Assembly: GCF_017591435.1 (NCBI RefSeq)
Contig: NC_059278.1
Coordinates: 16,764,489 to 16,828,488 of the forward strand
Direction: 5' to 3'
DNA from: Portunus trituberculatus
Lineage: Eukaryota; Arthropoda; Malacostraca; Decapoda; Portunidae
Length of the DNA: 64,000 nt
In this document: positions 12,399-25,762 of the stretch, one piece after another
Numbering within the stretch: position 1 is the first letter of the stretch
Layout of the letters: every line of letters begins with the position of its first letter
Position numbers and translations under genes: made by a program
Notes under the pieces: generated by a model
What the model saw: only the letters and a program-made list of their open reading frames with translations
Database searches by the model: none
Told to the model about the DNA's origin: nothing

Positions 12399-12400
12399 CC
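11341..12400. repeat. Microsatellite cluster
   Basis: (GT)n 11,341-11,424; (CA)n 11,521-11,592; degenerate (ACTG)n 11,625-11,685; (CA)n 11,698-11,738; (GA)n 11,948-12,039; (CTGT/CTAT)n 12,070-12,158; (CCA)n with AAC 12,195-12,310; (CA)n 12,333-12,397. Confidence 0.9.
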
Positions 12401-12720
12401 AGTCCCCTCCCTCCCTCCTTCACTTCCCCTCTCACGCACTTGAAGGAGAGGGAAGGGCGCTCATAAACCCACGTAATGCATATGCTGTTTGTAAAGGCTC
12501 ACGGGAAGATAGATTTAAGACCTCCTCACATCTCCTGACGGTCTCTCAGATGCTAAAGCTCAACGGAACATGTACTTTCACTCTCCTTCTCGCCTTTACT
12601 GCCTCCCCCTCAACGCCTCCACGCCGCCACGCTCATGGGAGGGGGAAAAAAGTGCGGATTTGGGTGAGGGAGTTTAAAGTGTTGCCTTCATGAGGAAATT
12701 GATTTGTGCTGATGTTTCCG
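12401..12720. other. Anonymous spacer
   Basis: Relatively complex unique-looking sequence; no gene recognised. Confidence 0.5.
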
Positions 12721-13800
<1,080 letters not shown>

Positions 13801-14375
13801 CTTATACTAGACTCTCATAGCATTCTATACGTTAATTAAAGTCTCTTCCCTTGACATTCTTTCTATACAGGTGAGGACAAGGTAACCGGAACTCATTACT
13901 TCTTGATATGAGGAAGCGGAAACTGTGAGAAGAAGAGGAAGGACATCAGGAGGAGGAGGAGGAGGAGGAGGAGGAGGAGGAGGAGGAGGAGGAGGAGGAG
14001 GAGGAAAACAGGGGAATACAAAGGAAAGAATAGACCCTAACATCCCTACTGGGCCAAACAAGGCTGTGTGTGTGACTCTGCTATTACAACACGTGCATCT
14101 CAGAGAATCAAATGTTAAAAAGAAAAATTTGTAATGGAAAGCATGAAAGTAGTTATATTTTTCTTCCTTATCTAGAAATTGTGAGGATTTAAAGAATTTG
14201 CCAATATTTTTCAAGGAGGAAGAGGAGGAGGAGGAGAAGAAGGAGAAGGAGAAGGAGGAGGAGGGAGGAGGAGGAGGAGGAGGAGGAGGAGGAGGAAGAG
14301 GAGGAGGAGAAAACAAGAAGGAAGTAGCATTGAAAACAAGGAGTCAAGGATAAGAGGAAATAATGGAGATTTTTA

Positions 14376-14466
<91 letters not shown>

Positions 14467-14506
14467 CAGGAAAACACGAAATAAGCACAAAAATACAAGA
14501 ATAGGG

Positions 14507-14565
<59 letters not shown>

Positions 14566-14683
14566 CAGCCTTCACCCGCGCCACACCTGAGTGATCACAG
14601 GTAAGAGAAACACCTGACCTCACCTTCATTACGTCCACAGGTAAGCATTTTCAGGTGCAACGTAATTTCTCTCCTACGTTTCA

Positions 14684-14733
<50 letters not shown>

Positions 14734-14800
14734 TGATATGCGATAGAATTTTTACTTCCTGATTGAGTGATAGGGAGGAGGAGGAGGAGGAGGGGAGGAG

Positions 14801-14835
<35 letters not shown>

Positions 14836-14898
14836 GGAGGAGGAGAAGATATTACAGGAGAAAAAGACGTAAAGATAAGATAGAAGAGATATTGAAGG

Positions 14899-14997
<99 letters not shown>

Positions 14998-15196
14998 TCA
15001 AATCTTTAATATTTTCTCCTTGGAATGACCATTTTTGAAAAAGACAATTGTTTTCATCATCACTATCATCATCATCATCATCAACACAATCATCATCATC
15101 ATCATTCTTACTCCTATTCATTTATCCCATTCCTATCCTTCTTTTCTAGCCCGGCTCATCCTTCCCCTTATCCTAACCTCTCTCATCTATTCAGTC

Positions 15197-15240
<44 letters not shown>
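13801..15240. repeat. Microsatellite cluster rich in (GGA)n
   Basis: (GGA)n 13,950-14,005; imperfect (GGA)n 14,214-14,310; (CA)n 14,380-14,465; (GA)n 14,511-14,563; (CT)n 14,690-14,728; (GGA)n 14,775-14,845; (GA)n 14,901-14,993; (ATC)n 15,051-15,105; (CT)n 15,200-15,236. Short unique spacers show no gene. Confidence 0.9.
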
Positions 15241-15526
15241 TTATCCTATCCTGGCTTAAACTCACTCATTCCAGGGTAAACTATCCAATGCTTCTGTTTA
15301 AGACACCTTTCAATCTTACTCTCTATTCTTTCCTATTTCTCTCCTTTTTTTTCTTATCTCCTATCGTTCTTTCCATCATCATTTCCTATCATCTATTCCT
15401 CTCCTTAAAAAATCCTTTTATTTCTGTCTCCTCTGTCTCCTTTTCCTTCCTTTTTCTTGTCGCTTTTCCTTTTCTTCTTTTTTTCCCTCATTTCCTTCTA
15501 TTCCTCTCTTAACTCTTCATTTCTTA
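15241..15526. other. Pyrimidine-rich anonymous sequence
   Basis: C/T-rich with no recognised gene. The frames here are low-complexity. Confidence 0.5.
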
Positions 15527-15690
15527 CTTGTTTTAAGAGGGAGGTATCGAGGCTTTTGCTCACTAATTTTGGCTGACGCTTTTCCTCTTTGTAGAAAACC
15601 AACACTCAAGTGGGCCTTCTTTTTAATCTTTTCTTTCTTTTTTACCCTTAGTTGGCCCTCTTCCTTACATAAAAAAAAAAAATACTGTGT
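15527..15690 (+). mobile_element. LINE 3' tail
   Basis: AGAGGGAGGTATCGAGGC, TTTTGGCTGACGCTTTTCC and CAAGTGGGCC match the 2,490-2,580 copy. TTGGCCCTCTTCCTTACATA and an A-run follow. Confidence 0.75.
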
Positions 15691-16255
<565 letters not shown>

Positions 16256-16326
16256 CAGGGAAGGGGGAGTCAAGATGCATTGGTTTGGTGTTACGTGGTG
16301 ATTAATTAGATAGGAGTGCTGGGGAG

Positions 16327-16411
16327 TGGTGGTGGTGGTGGTGGTGGTGGTGGTGTTGTGGTTTTTGGAGTTTTGTATTTGTAACTTCTCAGGCACACAG
16401 AGAGACAGACA

Positions 16412-16471
<60 letters not shown>

Positions 16472-16492
16472 CTCTCTCTCTCTCTCTCTCTC
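16327..16492. repeat. (GGT)n, then compound (CA)n(CT)n
   Basis: (GGT)n 16,327-16,355. (CA)n 16,411-16,468 passes directly into (CT)n 16,469-16,492. Confidence 0.95.
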
Positions 16493-16574
16493 GTTCCTCA
16501 CACTATTCACTTTCTTTTCTTACCTACTTCTCTCTCTTCTTCTCTTCCCTTCTTTACTTCATTTTCTTTTATCA

Positions 16575-16880
16575 ACAGACTGACTGGCTTGCTAACTGTC
16601 TAACTGGTTGTCCGTAAGTCTGTCTGTCTGGCTGGCTAACTCGCTAACTAACCGGCTAAATGTTTGTTTGTCTAGCGGGTTGACTGGCTAATTGGCTCCT
16701 TGATAGATTTGCAGGCTGGATGGCTAGCAGTCTGGCTCACTGGCTGGCTGGCTGGCTAATTGGCTGCCTAATATACTGGCTGCCTGGCTAACTGGTTCAC
16801 TAACACGGTGGCTGGCTACGTGGATGGGTGGATGGGTGGCTGGGTGGTTAAGTGGGTGGGTGGCTGGGTGACCTTATCTC
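16575..16880. repeat. Degenerate (CTGG)n / CTGGCTAA minisatellite
   Basis: About 300 bases built from CTGG, CTAA and GGTTGG words in a 4- to 8-base rhythm. The right end shifts to GGATGGGTGGGT. Confidence 0.8.
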
Positions 16881-16975
16881 TCTCAGTGTTTATCCAGTTT
16901 GGGTTTGACACTGGGTAAAGAGACTCGGCTGGTTTGCAAAGGTCCTCTCCCTACTCTTATGCAACTCTTCCTTCC

Positions 16976-16977
<2 letters not shown>

Positions 16978-17040
<63 letters not shown>
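16978..17040. repeat. (CT)n microsatellite
   Basis: Perfect CT run. Confidence 0.95.
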
Positions 17041-17043
<3 letters not shown>

Positions 17044-17181
17044 CGCTTCACTCCTTAACTCCTTCTCCATTCCCTTCTCTTTAATCTCACTTTATTTCTA
17101 GCGTGGGTTTAATTCTCCATCATTCATTAGGGGACACCAGACCACAACTCATCTCTCGCTTTTGACAGTGGTTCTAAAGGA

Positions 17182-17395
17182 CAGTATTCAGAAACGCTTT
17201 GTTCCTTCACCACGACAATTTTTCAAGGCTACAAAGATGATAAGCCCAGTTCCCAAGAGTATTTCCCGTGTAAATATCTTATAGCTTTGTTAATCTGTCA
17301 CTAGAATACCAAAAAATACGTTAAAAACACACGTTACTTCAAACTAATGCCATTTGATAGTGGAGTTGTGTGGCAGAAACGTCTCAGAATATTGG
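17182..17395. mobile_element. MITE family 2, copy 1
   Basis: It starts AGTATTCAGAAACGCTTTG and ends with a degenerate complement ending TCAGAATATT. The interior contains TTAATCTGTCACTAGAA, shared with five other copies. No coding sequence. Confidence 0.7.
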
Positions 17396-17408
17396 TTCAT
17401 TAGACGCC

Positions 17409-17612
17409 TGTATTAAGAAACGCTTTGCCCTCTCACCGTGACAGTTTTCCAAGACCACAGAGACGACTAGCAGACAAGACAGTTTCTCCTTATAATTTAG
17501 AAATCTTGCCAGTCCATCACTAGAACCATAGAAATACCCTTAAAACACGAGTATCTTCAACTAGAGCCTTTGGAACGTAGTGATAGCGAGACAACAAAGC
17601 GTTTTAGAATAC
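17409..17612. mobile_element. MITE family 2, copy 2
   Basis: TGTATTAAGAAACGCTTTG start and CAAAGCGTTTTAGAATACA end give clear terminal inverted repeats of about 19 bases. It lies 13 bases after copy 1 in the same orientation. Confidence 0.8.
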
Positions 17613-18330
17613 AGTATGATGAGACGCGAGGTGGTGTGGACACGTCAAGAGAGAGAGGAGGAAGAAGTATGTTGGAGGTGTATCGGCTGGAGAAGATGAG
17701 CTGCGAGAAGGTTCGTGGATGCGCAGTGAAGGTGGCAGTGGATGGTAATGGTGTGACTGACGAAGGTATAGAAGGAGTACATTTTAGAAAGTTGATTGAG
17801 AAGAATAAGATGGAGATTAAGAAGAAGAAAGCAGGGACAAGATGAAGATGAAAGATGAGGAAAACAAGAAGTACAAGAAGAAGAAGAAGAAGAAGAAGAA
17901 GAAGAAGAAAAGATGATGATGATGATGATGATGATGAAGTGGAAAAAATCGAAGACGAAGATACAAAAGAAGAAGAAGACGATAAAACGAAGACGAAGAC
18001 AAAGAAGAAAGAGGAAAAAAGAAAAGACGGAAAAAGAAGAAAAAGAACATGAAGAAAAGACAAGAAGAAGAACAAGAAGAACAAGAACAAGGAAAAGAAA
18101 AAGAAAAAGAATAAGAACAAGACCACCACCACCACCACCACCAAACCCAAACCCCTTCAAAACACACCACCACACACCACACCACCACACACCACATAGA
18201 CTAATACGCCACTCGTAAACTAAGGCAGGAAGCGAGTTAGCAGAGACCCAAGACAGAAGACTCAAATCCTGCTGAGACAAACACCGATCCTACACAGCGA
18301 AGGGGTTTAGTGGGATTAGATTCTTTATAT
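17613..18330. repeat. Purine-rich AAG/GAT region with (CCA)n
   Basis: (AAG)n 17,877-17,910, (GAT)n 17,912-17,937, a degenerate GAA-rich stretch to 18,120, then (CCA)n 18,122-18,142 and CCACA words to 18,196. No gene is supported. Confidence 0.8.
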
Positions 18331-18816
18331 CGTGTATCACTTGGTATCTGATCCCCTTTCCGTTACTCTTGACGTAATGGGGAACAGGATCACAGGACAC
18401 ACGGCTGCTTGTACGGCAAAGATACGGTAACTACTCACTGATACTGGTGTAGTGGAGGAAGGAGGGGGGAGAGAGAGAGTGGAGGGAGGGGTAAGAAGAG
18501 ATGGGGAGAAAGAGGGAGTGGGAGAACAAGGGAGAAAGATGAAAATACAAAGGAAAGGGAGAGAAAGGGGTGAGTATACAAGAGGGGTCATAAGATAGTG
18601 AAGAGAGAGAGAGAGAAAGAGAAGGGAGAAGAGAGACAGGAGAAAGAAGAGTGAGGGAACAAGGAAGAAGGATAAAAATAAGGAAAGGGAGATAAATGAG
18701 AAGTATACAAGAGATAGAGAGGCGTGGAGATACAAGGGAAAGGGAGAAGGGAGAAGAAGAGAGATGAAAAGAGGCAGAGAGATGTTAAAGGAGAGAAAAA
18801 GAAGTGTAAATAGAAA

Positions 18817-18821
<5 letters not shown>
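18331..18821. repeat. Degenerate GGGAGA purine repeat
   Basis: Purine-rich sequence with a loosely duplicated block: AAGGGAGA and GTATACAAGAG recur near 18,555-18,580 and 18,685-18,710. Confidence 0.65.
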
Positions 18822-18890
<69 letters not shown>

Positions 18891-19099
18891 AATTATTAGA
18901 ATCTTGAATCTTGTTGTTCATTAATCACTGACCTCCGAAAGTGGTCTTAATGACGTAATTCTCTTCCACTCCTTCCACCACTCTCCACCCCCCTCCATCT
19001 CTCCACCCTTATCCCTTCCACATTCCTATCTCTTCCACCACTCCACTTCTTCAGATCCTTCCCTCTTGGCTATAACAGGACGAGAGCGGACTGACTGAT

Positions 19100-19162
<63 letters not shown>

Positions 19163-19260
19163 CAATCACATTTCTAAACGATATCATTTTTATAAATTAC
19201 GAAAAAATAACTGGATTAAAAAAACATGTATATTTTTCATAGAGGTGCAAGTAGATTTAA

Positions 19261-19325
<65 letters not shown>

Positions 19326-19357
19326 AATTAATCACTACTAGCATATCAAGTAACCAA

Positions 19358-19424
<67 letters not shown>
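18822..19424. repeat. (GA)n and three (CT)n tracts
   Basis: (GA)n 18,822-18,886; (CT)n 19,104-19,160; (CT)n 19,267-19,324; (CT)n 19,361-19,424. Spacers show no gene. Confidence 0.95.
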
Positions 19425-19427
<3 letters not shown>

Positions 19428-19594
19428 AACGCCGTAACAAGGACTTCGTGACGCTGCAATTGACCTCGATTCACGTGACCTGCTGCCTCGGGGTCACGCG
19501 CTCACGATGCACTGTGACATGACCCTACCCTCCCCCATCCCCTATCCCCACCTCCCTTCCACTACCTCCACCCCTCCCTTGCCTTATCCATACA

Positions 19595-19840
19595 CTCTAA
19601 GTTAACTTGAAGATCCACACTAACTGAACTTAACTTGACTCTAACCTAACTTAACCTAACCTTGTAAAACCTCTTCGTCAACCTAACCTAACCTAACCTA
19701 ACCTCTCACAATTATATTCTGTCTAACCTAACTTTGCAACAATTCAGCATCAACCTAACTTAACCTAACCTAACTTAACCTTTCACAATTATATTCAGTC
19801 TAACCGAACTTCAACATAAACTTGCAGCAACTCTGTCAAC
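19595..19840. repeat. Interstitial TTAGG-type (CCTAA)n repeat
   Basis: Multiple runs of CCTAA/CTTAA pentamers, the complement of the arthropod telomere unit TTAGG, interspersed with CACAATTATATTC (twice) and other spacers. More CCTAA units follow at 20,053-20,085 on the far side of a MITE. Confidence 0.85.
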
Positions 19841-19844
19841 TTAA

Positions 19845-20050
19845 CCCCTTCAGTACTGGGACGCATTTTTATCTTAAGTTTTGGGTATGATTAAACAGTT
19901 TTATTGCCATTAGGAAGGGTCTATGGAGGTTAAAAGAGTAATGGCCACAGTCTTCACTATTTTAATTCCTCTCATAAGTTTCTGAAACTGTATAAAATCA
20001 CCAAATAGTAAGTAGATTGAATATGAAGACGCGTCAAGGTAAAGATGGGA
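19845..20050. mobile_element. MITE family 1, copy D
   Basis: CCCCTTCAGTACTGGGACG start, with a degraded end GGTAAAGATGGGA. Exact TTAA lies on both sides (19,841-19,844 and 20,051-20,054). It is inserted inside a CCTAA array. Confidence 0.85.
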
Positions 20051-20127
20051 TTAACCTAACCAAACCTAACCTAACCTAACTTTTCATTTCAGCTAACTCT
20101 TTCGAACCTACAAATGAACTAGCAACT

Positions 20128-20200
20128 ACAAGTACGTGGGCCTTTTTTTTTTGTTACCCTTGGCCAGCTTTTCCTTCTTACATAAAGGGGAAAAAAAAGA
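20128..20200 (+). mobile_element. LINE 3' tail fragment
   Basis: ACGTGGGCC, a T-run, TACCCTTGGCCAGC and TCTTACATAAA match the LINE tail family; the coding part is absent. Confidence 0.6.
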
Positions 20201-20519
20201 CATCCAATCTGACCTATTCTAAATCCTAAATACAGGTTCGGATCTCAATTGAAAAAAATACAAAAACATTTCAACTCTATACTTTTCATCATGTTACTGG
20301 GATATGTACTATACGTAAAGAGGAACCAGGACACATCTAAATTTTTTGAGTTTTCAGGGGTGCGGTACAGACAATATAAATCTAACTTGTTACAAAAACA
20401 CTTAAAAAACCGATATCTTTCTATTCGTATGTACTTTTTATATCAAAACTGTCCTTTTAGTTTTAATGATTTAATCGTCTGTAACCTTAGATGAAACATT
20501 TTTATCAGAAAGCCTCTAA
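20201..20519. other. Anonymous AT-rich sequence
   Basis: An 81-codon frame at 20,249-20,494 (+) has no recognisable domain and no splice or composition support. I do not call it a gene. Confidence 0.4.
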
Positions 20520-20725
20520 CCCCTTCACTACCATGACGCGTTTCTATATTTACTCTGCTTACTATTTGGTGATTTTATACAGCTTCAGAAACTTACGTGT
20601 GGGATTAGAATAGTGAAGACTGTGGCTATTAAGCTTTTGACCTCCTAGATTCCTCCTAATGTCAATAAAATGGTCTAATTGTACTTAAATTTTCAGGTAA
20701 AAACTGCGTTCCAGTACTGAATAGG
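20520..20725. mobile_element. MITE family 1, copy E
   Basis: CCCCTTCACTACCATGACG start, CAGTACTGAATAGG end, then TTAA; left flank CTAA. The core AATAGTGAAGACTGTGG is present. Confidence 0.8.
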
Positions 20726-20773
20726 TTAAAATGTTGTAAAGTGCCGGATCTGCATTGAAAAAGAAAATATAAC

Positions 20774-21788
20774 TGAAAAAATCTATAGAAAGTAAGGGCT
20801 GCCATGAAAAAATCTCCAGAAAGTGAGGGATGCCATGAAAAAATCTCCAGAAAGTGAGGGATGCCATGAAAAAATCTATAGAAAGTAAGGGCTGCCATGA
20901 AAAAATCTCCAGAAAGTGAGGGATGCCATGAAAAAATCTCCAGAAAGTGAGGGATGCCATGAAAAAATCTATAGAAAGTAAGGGCTGCCATGAAAAAATC
21001 TCCAGAAAGTGAGGGATGCCATGAAAAAATCTCCAGAAAGTGAGGGATGCCATGAAAAAATCTATAGAAAGTAAGGGCTGCCATGAAAAAATCTCCAGAA
21101 AGTGAGGGATGCCATGAAAAAATCTCCAGAAAGTGAGGGCTGCCATGAAAAAATCTCCAGAAAGTGAGGGATGCCATGAAAAAATCTATAGAAAGTAAGG
21201 GCTGCCATGAAAAAATCTCCAGAAAGTGAGGGATGCCATGAAAAAATCTCCAGAAAGTGAGGGCTGCCATGAAAAAATCTCCAGAAAGTGAGGGATGCCA
21301 TGAAAAAATCTCTGAAAAGTGAGGGATGCCATGAAAAAATCTCTGGAAAGTGAGGAATGCCATGAAAAAATCTCCAGAAAGTGAGGGATGCCATGAAAAA
21401 ATCTCTGAAAAGTGAGGGATGCCATGAAAAAATCTCTGGAAAGTGAGGGATGCCATGAAAAAATCTCCAGAAAGTGAGGAATGCCATGAAAAAATCTCCA
21501 GAAAGTGAGGGATGCCATGAAAAAATCTCCAGAAAGTGAGGACAGCCATGAAAAAATCTCTGGAAAGTGAGGGATGCCATGAAAAAATCTCCAGAAAGTG
21601 AGGGATGCCATGAAAAAATCTCTGGAAAGTGAGGGATGCCATGAAAAAATCTTCAGAAAGTGAGGGATGCACTGTGACATGAAAAACCTCCCTTCCAGAA
21701 AGTGAGGAATGCCATGAAAAAATCTCTGGAAAGTGAGGGATGCCATGAAAAAATCCCTGGAAAGTGAGGGATGCCATGAAAAAAAAAA
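20774..21788. repeat. 31-bp minisatellite, about 32 units
   Basis: The 31-base unit contains GCCATGAAAAAATC, then a variable CTCCAG/CTATAG/CTCTGG, then AAAGTGAGGGAT. Variants are ordered. From 20,782 the series CTATAG-CTCCAG-CTCCAG repeats every 93 bases (starts 20,782, 20,875, 20,968, 21,061), then 124 bases to 21,185. One disturbed unit lies at 21,668-21,703. The minus-strand unit has no stop in any frame and 31 leaves remainder 1 on division by 3. A 371-codon frame therefore runs through it with a 31-residue period. Confidence 0.95.
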
Positions 21789-22440
21789 GATGACAGGTGT
21801 AGTTTTTGTTAGAGACACAGCCAGGAAAGTTACTTCGTCAGACGGTGCAGTTCTCCCTCTTACATAAAAAAACAAAAACAAAAAAACAAAAACAAAACAA
21901 AGGCAGGGCGTCACCTGTACATACAGAAACCTTACTTACAAATATAATATGGAACTCAATCTCTATAAACGTAAAACATGATTCTGCACACAAAAAACTC
22001 CCTTAGACTGTTTTTGGGGATTGATATTATTCATGTATTTCTAATGACAACCAGTGCCACCACCACCACCACCACTACCTCCATCCCCACCACCACCATC
22101 CCCACATCACCACCATCATCCCCACATCACCACCGCCACCACAACCACTACTACTTCCACCACCATCCCCACACCACCACCACCACCACCCACACCACCA
22201 TCACCACCACCACCACCACCACCATGAAGACAGGTGAGGGCAGGTAGGAACTGATGTGTTCGTACCAGTAATAGCGCGGTGAGGTGAGAGCGAGTGGTGA
22301 TAATGAAGGAGGAGGCCGGGAATGGTGAAGATAATGAGCTGTGACCGACAAGAGACAAAGAGCAATTCAGCTGTTACTGTAATTAACGACCTTAGTGGCG
22401 TAACAGAGCGCTTACACTTACCTGGAATTCGTTACTGAAA
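21789..22440. repeat. Spacer with (CCA)n region
   Basis: CTCCCTCTTACATAAAAAA near 21,850 resembles a LINE tail end. Imperfect (CCA/CCATC)n spans 22,055-22,225. The rest is anonymous. Confidence 0.7.
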
Positions 22441-22441
22441 T

Positions 22442-22495
<54 letters not shown>

Positions 22496-22568
22496 ACATC
22501 CATATAAGAGAAGGTCAGTGTGTCTTTTGTTTCAAGCGTCCCTCAGGTGTGTACGTCATCTTAATTAA

Positions 22569-22637
<69 letters not shown>

Positions 22638-22820
22638 AAACAAGGAAGCGTGATTGCTGGATAAAGGGTAAGAAATGAGGAGGAGGAGGTGGAGGAGGTG
22701 GAGGAGGAGGAGGAGGAGGAGGAGGAGGAGGAGGAGGAGGAGGAGGAGGAGGAGGAGGAGGAGGAGGAGGAGGAGGAGGAGATACAAACACTAATCCAAC
22801 ACCGTGCCTCTCACTGACTT

Positions 22821-22893
<73 letters not shown>

Positions 22894-22901
22894 ACCTGTG
22901 T

Positions 22902-22980
<79 letters not shown>
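22441..22980. repeat. Microsatellite cluster with facing (GT)n and (CA)n
   Basis: (CT)n 22,447-22,494; (GT)n 22,571-22,636; (GGA)n 22,680-22,781; (GT)n 22,822-22,889; (CA)n 22,906-22,977. The last pair is an imperfect inverted repeat with a spacer of about 16 bases. Confidence 0.95.
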
Positions 22981-23569
22981 CAGTACAGCACAACACACCA
23001 CACCACACCACAACACACACGTAGCCACACCTGAGACCAGCAAGTCCAACAGGTGTTCAAGTTACCTGGCCATGCACCTTTCCACCTCCCTTTAATTCAC
23101 TCCACCAATCCACCAATCAACTCTCTTCAATTTCCACCCCTCTAGCACATCCCATCCCAGCTGTACGATAATTACGGTATGACCACTCCCGCTGCGTACG
23201 AAGAAAAGACAAGAAATATAAAAACAACACCAGAAAAATAATAAAAGTGAATTTACAACACGAAAAATGAAGTTAGACAAATAAATAAAGCAAAATTAGA
23301 CAAAATAGAGAAAAGTGAAGAGATTGCTGGGCTAAAAATGTACGATAATTACGGGAAATTGTATGATCATTCCCGCTGCGTACGATACCTAAGGCACTAT
23401 TAAGGGGGGGGTGAGGAAGAGGGGTAGGGGCGAGCTGGGTGGTCCGGGAAGGGGGTTAGGGGGGGAATGGATGGGTTACGCTTAAGGGTGTTTTAATATT
23501 ACTTCGTGTTATGATAATGGCCCTCTTCTAATGCCCCTTCTTCTGTGCCCTAATGGTGCCCTCTTCATC
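22981..23569. other. Anonymous sequence with a short dispersed duplication
   Basis: GTACGATAATTACGG with CCCGCTGCGTACGA occurs near 23,162-23,201 and again near 23,340-23,383. No gene recognised. Confidence 0.5.
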
Positions 23570-23860
23570 ACGCTCATAGGCTCAGGGTAGGCCTATACGG
23601 GTGGTGGGCTCATGTGTCTTGTTTCTTCTTCGTTTCTTGTTTGTGTATTTTTGTTTTTCTTTCTCTTTTTGTCTATTTAAGTTTTTAGATTTCTTAGTTT
23701 ATTTCTTCTTTCCGCTCATAGGCTCAGGGTAGGCCTATGTTATGGATGGTGGTAGGCTCATGTGTCTTGTTTCTTCTTCGTTTCTTGTTTGTGTGTATTT
23801 TTGTTTTTCTTTCTCTTCTTGTCTATTTAAGTTTTTAGATTTCTTAATTTATTTCTTCTT
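23570..23860. repeat. Tandem duplication of about 145 bases
   Basis: Two nearly identical units, each opening CGCTCATAGGCTCAGGGTAG and closing GTTTTTAGATTTCTTA, at about 23,570-23,714 and 23,715-23,860. Confidence 0.85.
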
Positions 23861-24660
23861 TTTCTCATTTTTTTCCTTTTGCTTCAATGTATCTACGTTT
23901 CTTTTTCTCTTTCGTCTTCTTTTTCTTCTTCTGTATAAGTTTATCTTTTTATCTCTTTCTTTTCCTTTTTCTTCTTATTCTCTTCTTTTCTCGTCCAACT
24001 ATCTCCTCATTTTTCATTCTCCTCTGTTCTTTTCCTTTTTCTCTTCCTTCCGTATTTCCTATTCTTATTTTCTCTTCATTTTCCTCTTCAATCTTCTACT
24101 TCTCTTATTATGTTACTGCATCCTCATTCTTTCTCCTCATTCCTATTTCTTCCTCTTTTCCCTATTCTACTTTTCAAATATTCTCTCTGTTCCTTCTCTT
24201 CAGTATCATCTACCTATATATTTCTCTCTTCTATTTCTATTTTCCCTCTTCCTCCTCTTACCACTCTTCCAAAACTCATCTCCGTGTTCTCTCTTCCTCC
24301 TTCTTAACACGCACGCATTCCTCTCTTCATAACTTCTCTTCTTCTCTTACTACTGCTTTCAACACTGACAAACTTCTCGTACTGTTCCTCCTTCTCTTCA
24401 ATAACATCTAAATATTCCTCACCTCACCTTGTCTTCTTTTTTTTTTTTTTATCTCTTACTTATTTTAATGCATATAGTTCTCTTTCTCCTCTTGCTTCTC
24501 CTTCTTTACTGCTTTAAACATTCACAAACTTCTCTTATTCTCTTTTTCTTCAATAACTCTACATAATCCTCACCTTATTTTGCCTTTTTTTTCTCTCTCT
24601 TACTCATTTTAGCATATAGTTCTCCTCCTCCTCTTGCTCCCCCCATTCTCTTTGTAACAA
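23861..24660. repeat. Pyrimidine-rich low-complexity region
   Basis: C/T-rich. A block around ACTGCTTTCAACACTGACAA (near 24,349) is loosely repeated near 24,508 (ACTGCTTTAAACATTCACAA). Hydrophobic frames are composition artefacts. Confidence 0.65.
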
Positions 24661-24915
24661 GTTTAAATTCCAAGTCACCTTCTTAGAGTCAAGTCAACTG
24701 AAGGCTGAGAACTAAAGGTGATAACAATAATGCAGTGAGTTACGCTTATCAACCCCGCCAGTGACTCCCGCTATAAATAACAGGACGGGGCTAATAGTAA
24801 TAGGTGGGACTGTGAACTCCGTGTCCAAAGAAGGTCTAGCAGGGAGTACCTTCACTGTAACCGGTTTTGGAGGATAAGTTTGCGACGTGATATGCCAATG
24901 GACCGCTCCTGCTTC

Positions 24916-24916
<1 letters not shown>
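24661..24916. other. Anonymous unique sequence
   Basis: No gene recognised. Confidence 0.5.
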
Positions 24917-24947
<31 letters not shown>

Positions 24948-24958
24948 AAGTGCATGGC

Positions 24959-25255
24959 TCGTGTTCAGAAACGGTTTGTTCTCTCACTGCGACTATTTTC
25001 AAAGGCCATAAAGATGATCAGCCGTGTTCTCAAGAGCGTTTCTCCGGTTAGTTACGAAGAAATCTTGTTAATCTGTCACTGGGCTCTAAAAACACCCTTG
25101 AAAACACATGCAAGTTAATCTACAGCCTCTTCAAAGTAGTAGTAGTAGTAATGGTAGTGTTTTTCTTATCAATAGCTATGAAATCTTGATAATATGTCAT
25201 TGGGACCTTAGAAACACCTTTTAAATCTGTTGTAACTTAATGTACAGCCTGTTCA

Positions 25256-25260
<5 letters not shown>
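24959..25260. mobile_element. MITE family 2, copy 3, with duplicated 3' half
   Basis: CGTGTTCAGAAACGGTTTG start. The 3' portion (GAAATCTTGTTAATCTGTCA through CTTCAAAGTAGTAGTAG) is followed by a second version of the same portion near 25,165-25,260. Both versions run into AGT repeats in place of the expected right terminus. A short (GT)n precedes it at 24,917-24,945. Confidence 0.65.
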
Positions 25261-25327
<67 letters not shown>

Positions 25328-25696
25328 AAGCGTTCCAGTTACGATACAAATGCTGAAGTCACACTGGTAAGGAAAGCTAAATAGGGAGTTTTTGCGCACC
25401 TCACTCGGCCTTTACCAGCAGACCGTGTCCCGGGGCGCTCAGATCACAAGGGCCCGCGTTCCCCACTTGTCTCTTGGCCTCGTAAATCATTTAGGGTTCA
25501 GCCGGGAAGCAGCACGCGACCACTGGGGCTGTGCGGCGCTGGGAGAGACGGGGAGTGGTAGTAGTGGTTGGAGTGGTAGTGGTGTTGGTGGTGGTGGTAA
25601 TAGTAGTGGTAGTAGTAGTAGTAGTAGTTTAGTAGTGGTGGTGGTGGTAATGGTAGTAATAGTAGTGTTGCTTTGTAGTTTTTTAAGGTGGTGATG

Positions 25697-25762
<66 letters not shown>

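Noticed and set aside
20249..20494. 81-codon plus frame as a small membrane protein
   Set aside because: One weak hydrophobic stretch in AT-rich DNA between a LINE tail and a MITE; no other support.
20662..21777. 371-codon minus-strand frame as a protein-coding gene
   Set aside because: It is fully explained by a 31-bp minisatellite lacking stops in every frame; no signal, splice or flanking coding support.
20774..21788. CRISPR-like array
   Set aside because: Units are contiguous near-identical repeats with no unique spacers, in a eukaryotic setting.
23742..24411. 196- and 174-codon hydrophobic frames
   Set aside because: Pyrimidine-rich low complexity, overlapping frames of equal quality.
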